Of a stretch of 64,000 bases of DNA, positions 53,868 to 62,982 are shown piece after piece. The first letter of the stretch is position 1. Every line of letters begins with the position of its first letter. The stretch is taken from NCBI GenBank assembly GCA_963820775.1, contig CAWGBF010000009.1:372001-436000 (forward strand), in the 5' to 3' direction. Position numbers and translations under genes: made by a program. The notes under the pieces are model-generated. The model saw nothing but the letters and a program-made list of their open reading frames with translations. It was not told the origin of the DNA and made no database searches. Source of the stretch: Roseiarcus sp963820775 (GTDB lineage Bacteria; Pseudomonadota; Alphaproteobacteria; Rhizobiales; Beijerinckiaceae).

Positions 53868-54755
53868 ATGTCCATCCTCGTCAACGCCGACACGAAGGTC
53901 ATCACCCAGGGCTTCACCGGCAAGAATGGCACGTTCCATTCCGAGCAGGCGATCGCCTATGGCACCAAGCTGGTCGGCGGCGTCTCGCCGGGCAAGGGGG
54001 GTTCGACCCATCTCGGGCTCCCCGTCTTCGACACAGTCGCCGAAGCGCGGGAGAAGACCGGGGCTGACGCCAGCGTGATCTATGTGCCGCCGGCCGGGGC
54101 GGCGGACGCGATCTGCGAGGCGATCGACGCCGAGACGCCGCTCATCGTCTGCATCACTGAGGGCATTCCGGTCCTCGACATGGCGCGGGTCAAGCGAGCG
54201 CTGCAGGGCTCGAAGTCGACACTGATCGGGCCCAATTGCCCGGGGGTGATGACGGCGGGCGAATGCAAGATCGGCATCATGCCGGGCAACATCTTCTCGC
54301 GCGGCAGCGTCGGGGTCGTCTCGCGCTCGGGCACCCTGACCTATGAGGCAGTGTTTCAGACGACGCGCGAGGGTCTCGGGCAGACGACGGCGATAGGGAT
54401 CGGCGGCGACCCGATCAAGGGCTTGGAATTCGTCGATGTGCTCGCCATGTTTATGGGCGATCCTAAGACTCAGTCGATCGTGATGATCGGGGAAATCGGC
54501 GGGCAGGCCGAGGAGGACGCGGCCGAGTTTCTGAACGATGAAGCCAAGCGCGGCCGCACAAAGCCCATAGTCGGCTTCATCGCCGGACGCACGGCGCCCT
54601 CCGGACGGCGCATGGGGCATGCTGGCGCGATCATCTCCGGCGGCAAAGGGGGCGCCGAGGACAAGATCGCGGCGATGGAGTTGGCCGGCGTCCGCGTCTC
54701 GCCCTCTCCCGCCCGGCTCGGCAAGACATTGGTCGATCTGTTGCACGGCAAGTAA
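53868..54755 (+). CDS. sucD: Succinyl-CoA synthetase alpha subunit
   Basis: 295 residues. VITQGFTGKNGTFHSEQAIA and YGTKLVGGVSPGKGG form the CoA-binding Rossmann domain, IVCITEGIPVLDM and IGPNCPGVMTAGECKIGIMP the mid region, and GRRMGHAGAIISGGKGGAED the phosphohistidine (His in GHAGAI). Partner of SucC. Followed by sucA after 13 bp. Confidence 0.97.
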   Translation: MSILVNADTKVITQGFTGKNGTFHSEQAIAYGTKLVGGVSPGKGGSTHLGLPVFDTVAEAREKTGADASVIYVPPAGAADAICEAIDAETPLIVCITEGIPVLDMARVKRALQGSKSTLIGPNCPGVMTAGECKIGIMPGNIFSRGSVGVVSRSGTLTYEAVFQTTREGLGQTTAIGIGGDPIKGLEFVDVLAMFMGDPKTQSIVMIGEIGGQAEEDAAEFLNDEAKRGRTKPIVGFIAGRTAPSGRRMGHAGAIISGGKGGAEDKIAAMELAGVRVSPSPARLGKTLVDLLHGK

Positions 54756-54768
54756 GGGAGTCCGCTCG

Positions 54769-57732
54769 GTGGCTCGTCAGGACGTCAATCAAGCGCTGCT
54801 GCAAACCTCGTTTCTGTACGGCGCCAACAGCGCCTACATCGAAGCCTTGCAGGCGCAATACGAGAAGGACCCGCTCTCGGTCGAACCCGGCTGGCGCGAA
54901 TTCTTTGACGCGCTCGGCGATGATCCGGCGAGCGTGGTCAAGACTGCGCGTGGGGCGTCATGGCGCAAGTCCAATTGGCCGGCGACGCCAAAAGGCGATC
55001 TTATCAGCGCGCTGGATGGCGATTGGCCGGCGACGGAAAAGGCCGTCGCCGACAAGTTGCACGCCAAGGCGGCGGAAGCCGATCCGAAAGCCGCGCCGAG
55101 CGAGGACGAGATTCGCCGCGCGACCCTCGATTCGGTGCGCGCGCTCATGATGATCCGCGCTTACCGCATGCGGGGCCATCTGTACGCCAATCTCGATCCG
55201 CTCGGGCTCGAGCCACAAAGGGACCACGAGGAGCTCCATCCCTCGACCTACGGCTTTCAGGAATCCGACTACGACCGCCAGATCTTCATCGATCACGTGC
55301 TCGGACTTGAATATGCGACCGTTCGCGAAATGCTCGCGATCCTGCGGCGGACCTATTGCGGCACGATCGGCTTCGAGTTCGTCCATATTTCCGATCCGGC
55401 GGAGAAGGCCTGGATTCAGGAGCGTGTCGAGGGACCGGACAAGGAAATCCAGTTCACGAGGGAGGGGAAGCGCGCGATCCTGGGCAAGCTTGCCGAGGCC
55501 GAGGGTTTCGAGAATTTCTTCGACGTCAAATATCCGGGCGCGAAGCGCTTCGGCCTCGACGGCGCGGAGGCGATGATTCCAGCGCTCGAGCAGATTATCA
55601 AGCGCGGCGGCCAGCTTGGGTTGAAAGAGATCGCGCTCGGCATGGCCCATCGCGGCCGGCTCAACGTGCTGAGCCAGGTGATGGGCAAGCCGCATCGCGT
55701 CATCTTCCACGAATTTAAGGGCGGCTCGGATTCGCCCGATCAGGTCGATGGCTCCGGCGACGTCAAATATCACCTCGGCGCCTCCTCTGACCGTGAATTC
55801 GACGGCAACAGCGTTCATCTCTCGCTGACCGCCAACCCGTCGCATCTCGAGATCGTCGACCCGGTAGTTCTCGGTAAGGTTCGCGCGAAGCAGGATCAGC
55901 TTAACGACGTCATCGAGCGCACGAAGGCGCTGCCGCTCCTGATCCATGGCGACGCCGCTTTCGCCGGACAGGGCGTGGTGGCCGAATGCTTTGGCCTCTC
56001 GGGTTTGCGGGGCCACCGGACCGGCGGCTCGCTGCATTTCATCGTCAACAACCAGATCGGCTTCACCACTTATCCGCGCTATTCTCGTTCCTCGCCCTAT
56101 CCTTCTGACGTCGCCAAGCTGGTCGAGGCGCCGATCTTCCATGTCAATGGCGATGATCCGGAGGCGGTCGTCTTCTGCGCCAAAGTGGCGACCGAATACC
56201 GGCAGAAATTCCACAAGCCGGTAGTCATCGACATGTTCTGCTATCGCAGATTCGGCCACAACGAAGGCGACGAGCCCTCGTTCACGCAGCCGATCATGTA
56301 CCGGCTCATTCGTTCGCATCCGACGACGCTGCAGCTCTACGCCAACAAGCTCATCGCCGAAGGCGTCGTCACCCAGGGCGAGGTCGACAAGATGCGCTCG
56401 GACTGGCGCCAACGCCTGGAGGCGGAATACGAGGCCGGCCAGTTCTATTCGGCCAACAAGGCCGATTGGCTCGACGGCCGCTGGGCGGGCTTTAAGCCGG
56501 CGCGGGACATCGCCGACGACGAGCGCCGCGGCAAGACCGGCGTTGAGCTTGCTCGGCTGCGGCTGATCGGCGACCGCATCACCGCGGCGCCCGAGGGCTT
56601 CAACGTTCACAAAACCATTTCGCGCTTTCTCGAGAACCGCCGCGCGGCGATCCGGAGCGGCGAGGGGATCGACTGGTCGACCGCCGAGGCGCTCGCCTTC
56701 GGTTCGCTGCTGGACGACGGCTTTCCCGTTCGCCTATCCGGACAGGACAGCGAGCGCGGCACGTTCTCGCAGCGCCATTCGGTGCTGATCGATCAACAGA
56801 CGGAAGCCCGCTACGTCCCGTTGAATCACATTCGCGACGGCCAGGCGCGCTATGAAGTCATCAATTCGATGCTGTCGGAAGAGGCGGTGCTCGGCTTCGA
56901 ATACGGCTATTCGCTCGCAGAGCCGAACGCGCTCGTCCTATGGGAGGCGCAATTCGGCGACTTCGCCAACGGCGCGCAAGTGGTGTTCGATCAGTTCATC
57001 TCGGGCGGCGAGAAGAAATGGCTGCGGATGTCGGGCCTCGTCTGCTTGCTGCCGCACGGCTATGAGGGCCAGGGGCCGGAACATTCCTCCGCCCGTCTCG
57101 AGCGCTATCTGCAGCTTTGCGCCGAGGATAACATGCAGGTCGTCCATTGCACGACGCCTGCCAATTTCTTCCATGCGCTGCGCCGCCAGCTCAAGCGTGA
57201 GTTCCGCAAGCCGCTCGTTCTGATGACGCCGAAGTCGATGCTGCGCAACAAGCGCGCGGTGTCGAACCTCGCGGCCTTCGGCCCGGACACGAGTTTCCAC
57301 CGGCTGCTATGGGATCATGCGGAGACGCATAAGGGCGAGAAGATCACGCTCGCCAAGGACGAGCGCATCCGCCGCGTCGTCATCTGCTCCGGTAAGGTTT
57401 ACTACGACCTCTACGACGAGCGCGAAAAGCGCGGCGTCGATGACGTCTACCTTTTGCGCGTCGAGCAGCTTTATCCATTCCCTGTGAAGGCGCTCCTAAG
57501 GGAGCTTTCGCGCTTCAAGAATGCCGAAATCGTCTGGTGCCAGGAGGAGCCTAAGAACATGGGCGCCTGGAGCTTCGTCGAGCCCTATCTCGAATGGGTT
57601 TCGGGTCAGGTCGGCGGCAAGTCTAAGCGCGCGCGCTATGCAGGGCGCCCGGCGTCGGCGGCGACCGCGACCGGGCTGATGTCGAAACATCTAGCCCAAC
57701 TCAAGGCCTTCCTCGACGAATGCCTGGCCTGA
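54769..57732 (+). CDS. sucA: 2-oxoglutarate dehydrogenase E1 component
   Basis: 987 residues from a GTG at 54769 (VARQDVNQALLQTSFLYGAN) with AAGGGAG before it; the frame runs further up through sucD without similarity. The N-terminal lipoyl-binding-like segment is followed by LGMAHRGRLNVLSQVMGKPH, HLGASSDREFDGNSVHLSLT (TPP site), HGDAAFAGQGVVAECF and NNQIGFTTYPRYSRSSPYPS. The C-terminal transketolase-like part has GYEGQGPEHSSARLERYLQL. Decarboxylates 2-oxoglutarate and passes succinyl to E2. Confidence 0.97.
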   Translation: MARQDVNQALLQTSFLYGANSAYIEALQAQYEKDPLSVEPGWREFFDALGDDPASVVKTARGASWRKSNWPATPKGDLISALDGDWPATEKAVADKLHAKAAEADPKAAPSEDEIRRATLDSVRALMMIRAYRMRGHLYANLDPLGLEPQRDHEELHPSTYGFQESDYDRQIFIDHVLGLEYATVREMLAILRRTYCGTIGFEFVHISDPAEKAWIQERVEGPDKEIQFTREGKRAILGKLAEAEGFENFFDVKYPGAKRFGLDGAEAMIPALEQIIKRGGQLGLKEIALGMAHRGRLNVLSQVMGKPHRVIFHEFKGGSDSPDQVDGSGDVKYHLGASSDREFDGNSVHLSLTANPSHLEIVDPVVLGKVRAKQDQLNDVIERTKALPLLIHGDAAFAGQGVVAECFGLSGLRGHRTGGSLHFIVNNQIGFTTYPRYSRSSPYPSDVAKLVEAPIFHVNGDDPEAVVFCAKVATEYRQKFHKPVVIDMFCYRRFGHNEGDEPSFTQPIMYRLIRSHPTTLQLYANKLIAEGVVTQGEVDKMRSDWRQRLEAEYEAGQFYSANKADWLDGRWAGFKPARDIADDERRGKTGVELARLRLIGDRITAAPEGFNVHKTISRFLENRRAAIRSGEGIDWSTAEALAFGSLLDDGFPVRLSGQDSERGTFSQRHSVLIDQQTEARYVPLNHIRDGQARYEVINSMLSEEAVLGFEYGYSLAEPNALVLWEAQFGDFANGAQVVFDQFISGGEKKWLRMSGLVCLLPHGYEGQGPEHSSARLERYLQLCAEDNMQVVHCTTPANFFHALRRQLKREFRKPLVLMTPKSMLRNKRAVSNLAAFGPDTSFHRLLWDHAETHKGEKITLAKDERIRRVVICSGKVYYDLYDEREKRGVDDVYLLRVEQLYPFPVKALLRELSRFKNAEIVWCQEEPKNMGAWSFVEPYLEWVSGQVGGKSKRARYAGRPASAATATGLMSKHLAQLKAFLDECLA

Positions 57733-57748
57733 GCGAAGCCAGTTCGAT

Positions 57749-58084
57749 ATGCCCCATTACTTCTGCAAGCTGAGGCCGCCGCGAACGACGTTCATCACCG
57801 ACATGACGTCCGACGAGGCGCAGCTCATGCGCGCGCATCGCGAATACTGGACGCCTCGGGTTGAAACGGGCGTGGTGGTGGCGATGGGCCCGGTCGCCGA
57901 TCCGGACGGCGGCTACGGCGTCGCGATCATCGAAGCAGCCTCTGAGGCGGCGCTCGAGGCGATGCAGGAAGCTGACCCGGTCATCGCCGCTGGGCGCGGC
58001 TTTGCTTATGAAAACCGCCGTATGCTGGGGATCGCGGTGCGCCCCAGCCAGCCGCTTACGCCCATTACCTCCGTAACTCCCTAA
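57749..58084 (+). CDS. YciI-like protein
   Basis: 111 residues of ferredoxin-like fold. HYFCKLRPPRTTFITDMTSD then EAQLMRAHREYWTPRVETGV with the conserved His-x-x-Tyr/Trp, VVAMGPVADPDGGYGVAIIE, and EEAM-like LEAMQEADPVIAAGRGF. YCII-domain proteins are mostly of unknown role; a few act as dehydrochlorinase-like or thiol enzymes. It lies between sucA and sucB on the same transcript (16 and 33 bp gaps). Confidence 0.85.
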   Translation: MPHYFCKLRPPRTTFITDMTSDEAQLMRAHREYWTPRVETGVVVAMGPVADPDGGYGVAIIEAASEAALEAMQEADPVIAAGRGFAYENRRMLGIAVRPSQPLTPITSVTP

Positions 58085-58117
58085 GGATAAAGAAGGGCGC
58101 CTCGCGGCGCGATTGAA

Positions 58118-59356
58118 ATGGCGACTGAGATTCGTGTCCCGACGCTTGGCGAGTTGATCAGCGAAGCGACCGTCGGCAAATGGTTCAAGAAGGCTGGCGA
58201 GTCCGTCCAAGCCGACGAGCCGCTGGTGGAACTGGAAACCGACAAGGTGACGCTCGAGGTCAACGCGCCGAGCTCGGGGGTTTTGAGCGAGATCGCCGCC
58301 GAGACCGGTCAGACGGTCGCGATCGGCGCGCTGCTCGGCCAGCTCTCAGCCGGAGCCGCGGCGGCGCCGGTCGAGGCGGCGGCTCAAGCTCCGGCGGCCA
58401 AGGCCGCGCCTGCGCCCGTCGCGTCAACCGCGATGCCGCCGGCGCCGGCTGCGGCCAAGATGGCGGTCGAGGACAAGATCGATCTGGCCTCGGTCGCCGG
58501 CAGCGGCAAGCGCGGCCAGGTGCTGAAGGGCGACGTGATCGCCGCCGCGGCCGCGGCTCGGGCGCCGTCGCCGGCCGTCGCGCCTGCGCCGTTGCAGCCG
58601 CCCGCGCCCATTCCGGCCCCCGTGCCTGCGGCGCGCACGATCACCCCCGATGACAGCGGCCGTGAAGAGCGGGTGCGCATGACCAAGCTGCGCCAGACTA
58701 TCGCTCGCCGCCTCAAGGACGCGCAAAACACCGCGGCGATGCTCACGACCTTCAACGAGGTCGACATGAGCGAGGTGATGGCGCTGCGCGCCCGCTATAA
58801 GGACGCCTTCGAGAAAAAGCATGGCGCCAAGCTTGGCTTCATGGGCTTTTTCGTCAAGGCCTGCGTTCAGGCCCTTAAAGAGATCCCCGCCGTCAACGCC
58901 GAAATCGACGGCGCCGACCTTGTCTACAAGAACTACTATCACATCGGCATCGCCGTCGGCACCGAGAAGGGTCTTATCGTGCCGGTGGTGCGCGATGCCG
59001 ACAAGCTCAGCATCGCCGAGATCGAGAAGGCGATCGCTGCGCTCGGCAAGCGCGCCCGCGACGGCCAGCTCACGCTGGACGAACTGCAGGGCGGAACCTT
59101 CACCATCACCAACGGCGGCATCTACGGCTCGCTGATGTCGACGCCAATTCTCAATGCGCCCCAGTCGGGCATCCTGGGCATGCACAAGATACAGGATCGG
59201 CCGGTCGCCAGTGGCGGCAAGGTCGAAATCCGGCCGATGATGTATCTGGCGTTGAGTTACGACCATCGCATCGTCGACGGCCGGGAGGCGGTGACCTTTC
59301 TGGTCCGCGTCAAGGAGGCGCTCGAGGACCCAGCGCGGCTCGTGCTAGACCTCTGA
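58118..59356 (+). CDS. sucB: Dihydrolipoyllysine succinyltransferase (E2 of 2-oxoglutarate dehydrogenase)
   Basis: 412 residues. Single lipoyl domain (LVELETDKVTLEVNAPSSGV, Lys at about 45), an Ala/Pro-rich linker, the peripheral-subunit-binding domain VEDKIDLASVAGSGKRGQVL, a second linker, and the catalytic core with VRMTKLRQTIARRLKDAQNT, TFTITNGGIYGSLMSTPILN and YLALSYDHRIVDGREAVTFL (catalytic His and Asp). Start ATG 58118 after AAAGAAGGGCG-type leader. Confidence 0.97.
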   Translation: MATEIRVPTLGELISEATVGKWFKKAGESVQADEPLVELETDKVTLEVNAPSSGVLSEIAAETGQTVAIGALLGQLSAGAAAAPVEAAAQAPAAKAAPAPVASTAMPPAPAAAKMAVEDKIDLASVAGSGKRGQVLKGDVIAAAAAARAPSPAVAPAPLQPPAPIPAPVPAARTITPDDSGREERVRMTKLRQTIARRLKDAQNTAAMLTTFNEVDMSEVMALRARYKDAFEKKHGAKLGFMGFFVKACVQALKEIPAVNAEIDGADLVYKNYYHIGIAVGTEKGLIVPVVRDADKLSIAEIEKAIAALGKRARDGQLTLDELQGGTFTITNGGIYGSLMSTPILNAPQSGILGMHKIQDRPVASGGKVEIRPMMYLALSYDHRIVDGREAVTFLVRVKEALEDPARLVLDL

Positions 59357-59399
59357 AGCGGCGAGGAGTCCGTGCGGGCGAGGGGGTCGGAGGGGCTCC

Positions 59400-59792
59400 A
59401 TGAGCGAATTGACCTGTCTCGAATTGAGCGTGGCGCTGTGGTTGGTCCATGTTCTTGTTCAGGCGACCGTCGGCAACGTGGAGCTGCCCTTCGGCTATTT
59501 GTTCACTTCGCGCGACAAGCCCGCCGCAACGACCGGCTTGCTGTTCGGCCGAGCCACGCGCGCACTGGCCAACTATGTCGAGAACTTCACGCCGTTCGTC
59601 GCCGTCGCGCTTGCGCTCATTGTCACCCAGCGGACGGGCGGTTCCGGCGCGCTTGGCGCCACGATCTGGATTCTTGCGCGCATCGTCTACATTCCGGTTT
59701 ACCTTCTCGGCATCATGTACGCGCGCACGGCGATATGGGCGATCTCGATCGTCGGTTTGGTGATGATGCTGTCGCGGTTGATCGGATGGTAG
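59400..59792 (+). CDS. MAPEG-family membrane protein
   Basis: 130 residues with four helices. CLELSVALWLVHVLVQATVG, LFGRATRALANYVENFTPFV (the family's R-x-x-x-N-x-x-E-x-x-P signature), ALGATIWILARIVYIPVYLL and TAIWAISIVGLVMMLSRLIGW. MAPEG proteins are glutathione- or eicosanoid-related; the bacterial role is uncertain. It lies between sucB and lpd. Confidence 0.88.
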   Translation: MSELTCLELSVALWLVHVLVQATVGNVELPFGYLFTSRDKPAATTGLLFGRATRALANYVENFTPFVAVALALIVTQRTGGSGALGATIWILARIVYIPVYLLGIMYARTAIWAISIVGLVMMLSRLIGW

Positions 59793-59840
59793 CTGGCGTC
59801 GGGGCGAGTCCTATCGGCGCGCCAGCGAAAGAGAATGGCA

Positions 59841-61238
59841 ATGAGTTATGACCTTGTGGTGATCGGCTCCGGCCCCGGGGGCTACGTTTGCGCAATCCGC
59901 GCGGCGCAACTCGGCATGAAGGTCGCCGTGGTCGAGAAGATGAAGACGCTCGGCGGAACGTGCCTCAACATTGGCTGCATTCCGTCCAAGGCGCTCCTGT
60001 ATGCCTCGGAAATGTTCGACGAGGCGGCGCATGGCCTTGGGGCCCTTGGCGTCGTCGTCGCTCCGCCGAAGCTCGACCTCCCGGCGATGATGAAGCACAA
60101 GGACGTCACCGTCGCCGCCAACGTTAACGGCGTCGCCTACCTGTTCAAGAAGAACAAGATCGAATGGGTGAGCGGAGAGGGCCGCATCGCCGCTCCCGGG
60201 CGCGTGATCGTCAAGGGCGCCGACAGCAAGGAAAGCACGCTCGAAACCAAGGCGATCGTTATCGCAACCGGTTCGGATGTCGCGCGCCTGCCGGGCGTCG
60301 AGATCAACGAGGAGACAATCGTCTCCTCGACCGGCGCCTTGAGCCTGCCGGCGTCGCCGAAGAAGTTGGTCGTCGTCGGCGCCGGCGTCATCGGCCTCGA
60401 ACTCGGCTCGGTTTGGCGGCGGTTGGGTTCCGAGGTAACGGTGGTTGAATTCCTGGATCGTGTTCTGACGGGGATCGACGGCGAGGTCGCCAAGCTGATG
60501 CAGCGCACGCTGGAAAAGCAGGGCTTCGTCTTTCACCTCAGTCACAAACTGGCAAAAGTCGAGACGGCAGAAGCGGGCGTCAAGGCGACGATTGAGCCGT
60601 CAGCGGGCGGAGAGGCCAGGGTGATCGACGCCGACGTTGTGCTCGTCGCCGTCGGACGCCGCCCATTCACCGAAGGCTTGGGATTGGAGGCCCTGGGGGT
60701 CAAGACGGAGCGGGGGCAGGTGGTCGTCGATGCACATTTCGCCACCAACGTTCCTGGAATCTATGCGATCGGCGATGTCATCCGGGGACCGATGCTCGCC
60801 CATAAGGCGGAGGACGAGGGAGTAGCGGTCGCCGAACTCTTGGCAGGGCAGGCGGGTCACGTGAACTATGGCGCCATTCCAGACGTCGTCTATACGAGCC
60901 CCGAGGTCGCCTCGGTCGGCAAGAGTGAGGAAGAACTGAAGGCCGAGGGCGTCGCCTACGCCATCGGCAAATTCCCCTTCACCGCCAACGGGCGCGCGCG
61001 GGCGATGCGGCACACGGAAGGCTTCGTCAAAATTCTCGCCGACGCCGCTACCGATCGCGTGCTCGGCGGGCATATCGTGGGCTTTGGCGCGGGCGAGATG
61101 ATTCATGAAATTGCGGTGCTGATGGAGTTCGGTGGTTCGGCTGAAGACCTCGCTCGCACCTGTCACGCGCATCCGACGATGTCGGAAGCGGTCAAGGAGG
61201 CGGCGATGGCGGTGGCGAAGCGGGCGATTCACATTTGA
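59841..61238 (+). CDS. lpd: Dihydrolipoyl dehydrogenase
   Basis: 465 residues from the ATG at 59841; another ATG two codons upstream. FAD motif VVIGSGPGGYVCAIRAAQLG, redox disulfide GGTCLNIGCIPSKALL, NAD motif VVVGAGVIGLELGSVWRRLG, IYAIGDVIRGPMLAHKAEDE, and the C-terminal HAHPTMSEAVKEAAMAV with the catalytic His/Glu. E3 of the 2-oxoglutarate (and possibly pyruvate) dehydrogenase. Last gene of the TCA run. Confidence 0.97.
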   Translation: MSYDLVVIGSGPGGYVCAIRAAQLGMKVAVVEKMKTLGGTCLNIGCIPSKALLYASEMFDEAAHGLGALGVVVAPPKLDLPAMMKHKDVTVAANVNGVAYLFKKNKIEWVSGEGRIAAPGRVIVKGADSKESTLETKAIVIATGSDVARLPGVEINEETIVSSTGALSLPASPKKLVVVGAGVIGLELGSVWRRLGSEVTVVEFLDRVLTGIDGEVAKLMQRTLEKQGFVFHLSHKLAKVETAEAGVKATIEPSAGGEARVIDADVVLVAVGRRPFTEGLGLEALGVKTERGQVVVDAHFATNVPGIYAIGDVIRGPMLAHKAEDEGVAVAELLAGQAGHVNYGAIPDVVYTSPEVASVGKSEEELKAEGVAYAIGKFPFTANGRARAMRHTEGFVKILADAATDRVLGGHIVGFGAGEMIHEIAVLMEFGGSAEDLARTCHAHPTMSEAVKEAAMAVAKRAIHI

Positions 61239-61368
61239 GCCGCCGCTCTACGCTTGCTCGTTACCGCCAAGTTGCGGCTCCGACCTGACATCGCGGGATT
61301 GTCGCTTGAAAACCGCCCTCTCGCAGCCTGAATGCGTCGATCCGCGCGGCTGCGCAGCGGCGAGCGCA

Positions 61369-62157
61369 ATGGAGGGTGGGCGAAAGGCTTGGCGGCAGAC
61401 CTGCGCGGCCCTGTGCATCAGCGCCTGGGTTTGCGTCGTGGCGATCAACGCTCCGGCTCGCGCCGATCCGATGGCGCTGTGGCGGATCGTGCATGGCGCG
61501 TGCGTACCCCACATGGAAGCGGGCTTGGGTCCGAAGCCCTGCGAACGCGTCGACCTCGATGGCGGCGTTGGCCGGGGCGTCGCGATTCTCAAAGACTTGG
61601 TCGGAGTCGCCCAGATGCTCGCCATTCCGACGCGGCGCATCACCGGCATCGAAGATCCGCAAATGCTCGCGCCCAACGCGCCGCCGGTGTTCGCCGTCGC
61701 CTGGGGCGCCAAGACCCTGGTCGAGGCGCGTCTTCACCGGGCGTTGCCGCGGGAAGCCGTGGGACTGGCGACCAATTCGAAATGGGCGCGCAGCCAGGAC
61801 CAATTGCACGTCCATATCGATTGCGTAGCCATTCCGGTCATGAAGGCCCTAGCGGAATACGCCTCCGCGCTGGACAGCCAATGGCGCGCGATGACGGTTC
61901 CGCTCCAGGGGCGGGTCTATTTCGCCCGCCGCGTCGACTCGGCCGATCTCGCCGAGGTCGCTCCCCTCAAACTTCTCGCCGACGGCGTCGAGGGCGCACG
62001 AGGGCATATGGGCGCTTATAGCCTTGCGGCGGTGGGCGAGACCTTTGATGGGAAGCCCGGCTTCGTCCTGCTGGCCGACCAGTTCTCTTTGGAAGGCGGC
62101 GGCCACGCCGAGGACCTTCAGGATCACGATTGCGCGATCGCTCGTTCGACGCCATGA
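61369..62157 (+). CDS. CDP-diacylglycerol pyrophosphatase (Cdh)-like protein, exported
   Basis: 262 residues. Signal segment TCAALCISAWVCVVAINAPARA then DPMALWRIVHGACVPHMEAG. The HIT-like catalytic stretch is SQDQLHVHIDCVAIPVMKAL near residue 145. ENFW-like PPVFAVAWGAK and GFVLLADQFSLEGGGHAEDL at the end match Cdh, which cleaves CDP-diacylglycerol to phosphatidate and CMP. The frame is open upstream to 61132, overlapping lpd, but the ATG at 61369 precedes the signal peptide. No strong ribosome site. Confidence 0.85.
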   Translation: MEGGRKAWRQTCAALCISAWVCVVAINAPARADPMALWRIVHGACVPHMEAGLGPKPCERVDLDGGVGRGVAILKDLVGVAQMLAIPTRRITGIEDPQMLAPNAPPVFAVAWGAKTLVEARLHRALPREAVGLATNSKWARSQDQLHVHIDCVAIPVMKALAEYASALDSQWRAMTVPLQGRVYFARRVDSADLAEVAPLKLLADGVEGARGHMGAYSLAAVGETFDGKPGFVLLADQFSLEGGGHAEDLQDHDCAIARSTP

Positions 62158-62307
62158 TTGAACTGGACCGTTTGTGGGCTAAGGGACACACTCAAAGGCG
62201 TGGGGACGCTGCGCGGATGCGGATGCCTAAATTGATCTAGGCTGTCGCTGGTTTCTGCGCGGTTTGGCGTTGGGCCTACGAGACGTTCGGCGAGGGGAGT
62301 GGGGCAG

Positions 62308-62838
62308 ATGCGGATTTTATTCACACGCCTTCTTGCGCTTGCGATTCTGATTGCGGCGCCGACTTACGCCTGCGCGCATGTTGAGATCAAAATCGACCTC
62401 GCGTCGCAGACCATGACCGTCCATTCGGGGTCTGGCGAAACCTACGTCTGGCCGATATCCTCAGGCAAAGTCGGTCATGCGACGCCGAATGGCGTTTTCC
62501 GACCGCGCGCGCTATACGCCATGGTTCACTCCGCCAAGTACAACAACGCCCCGATGCCCCACTCCATCTTCTTTTATGGTCAATATGCAATCCACGGCAC
62601 AAACGCAGTCGGCCATCTCGGCCGGCCGGCGTCACACGGCTGCGTCCGCATCTCGCCAGCCCACGCGGCGACGCTGTTCGCCATGGTGCAAAGGCAGGGG
62701 GCGGAAATCCGCATCGTCGGATCGCCCTTCAGCGATATCGCGCGCGGCGAACGTCGGTCCGGATCGGCGCTTGGGTACGCGCCGCTCCATCGTACGCGGA
62801 CCCTCAAGGAATGGTCGCGCGATCCCCTTGCGCAGTGA
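62308..62838 (+). CDS. L,D-transpeptidase (YkuD), exported
   Basis: 176 residues. Signal peptide MRILFTRLLALAILIAAPTY ending ACA. The catalytic domain follows: IKIDLASQTMTVHSGSGETY, TPNGVFRPRALYAMVHSAKY, and the active site AIHGTNAVGHLGRPASHGCV with RIS (HxGTN...SHGCVR, catalytic Cys). It forms 3-3 crosslinks or attaches proteins to peptidoglycan. ATG 62308 follows GAGGGGAGTGGGGCAG. Confidence 0.92.
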   Translation: MRILFTRLLALAILIAAPTYACAHVEIKIDLASQTMTVHSGSGETYVWPISSGKVGHATPNGVFRPRALYAMVHSAKYNNAPMPHSIFFYGQYAIHGTNAVGHLGRPASHGCVRISPAHAATLFAMVQRQGAEIRIVGSPFSDIARGERRSGSALGYAPLHRTRTLKEWSRDPLAQ

Positions 62839-62982
62839 GGGAACGCGCGGGCCGCTTACGGACCCATTAATAACATTTAATCCGCGCCGAAATCATGCGC
62901 CTGGGTGTCGCGTTCTCTCTCCGTTTAGGATATCAGGCCACCGTGGATTCGAACTGGCGGGAGCCGTTTGAGGAGGCCATTG

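Noticed and set aside
53394..54746. 450-codon frame antisense to vapC and sucD
   Set aside because: Covers two unrelated well-supported genes on the opposite strand.
54958..56610. 550-codon frame antisense to sucA
   Set aside because: Same reason: sucA motifs are complete and the antisense frame is a codon-bias shadow.
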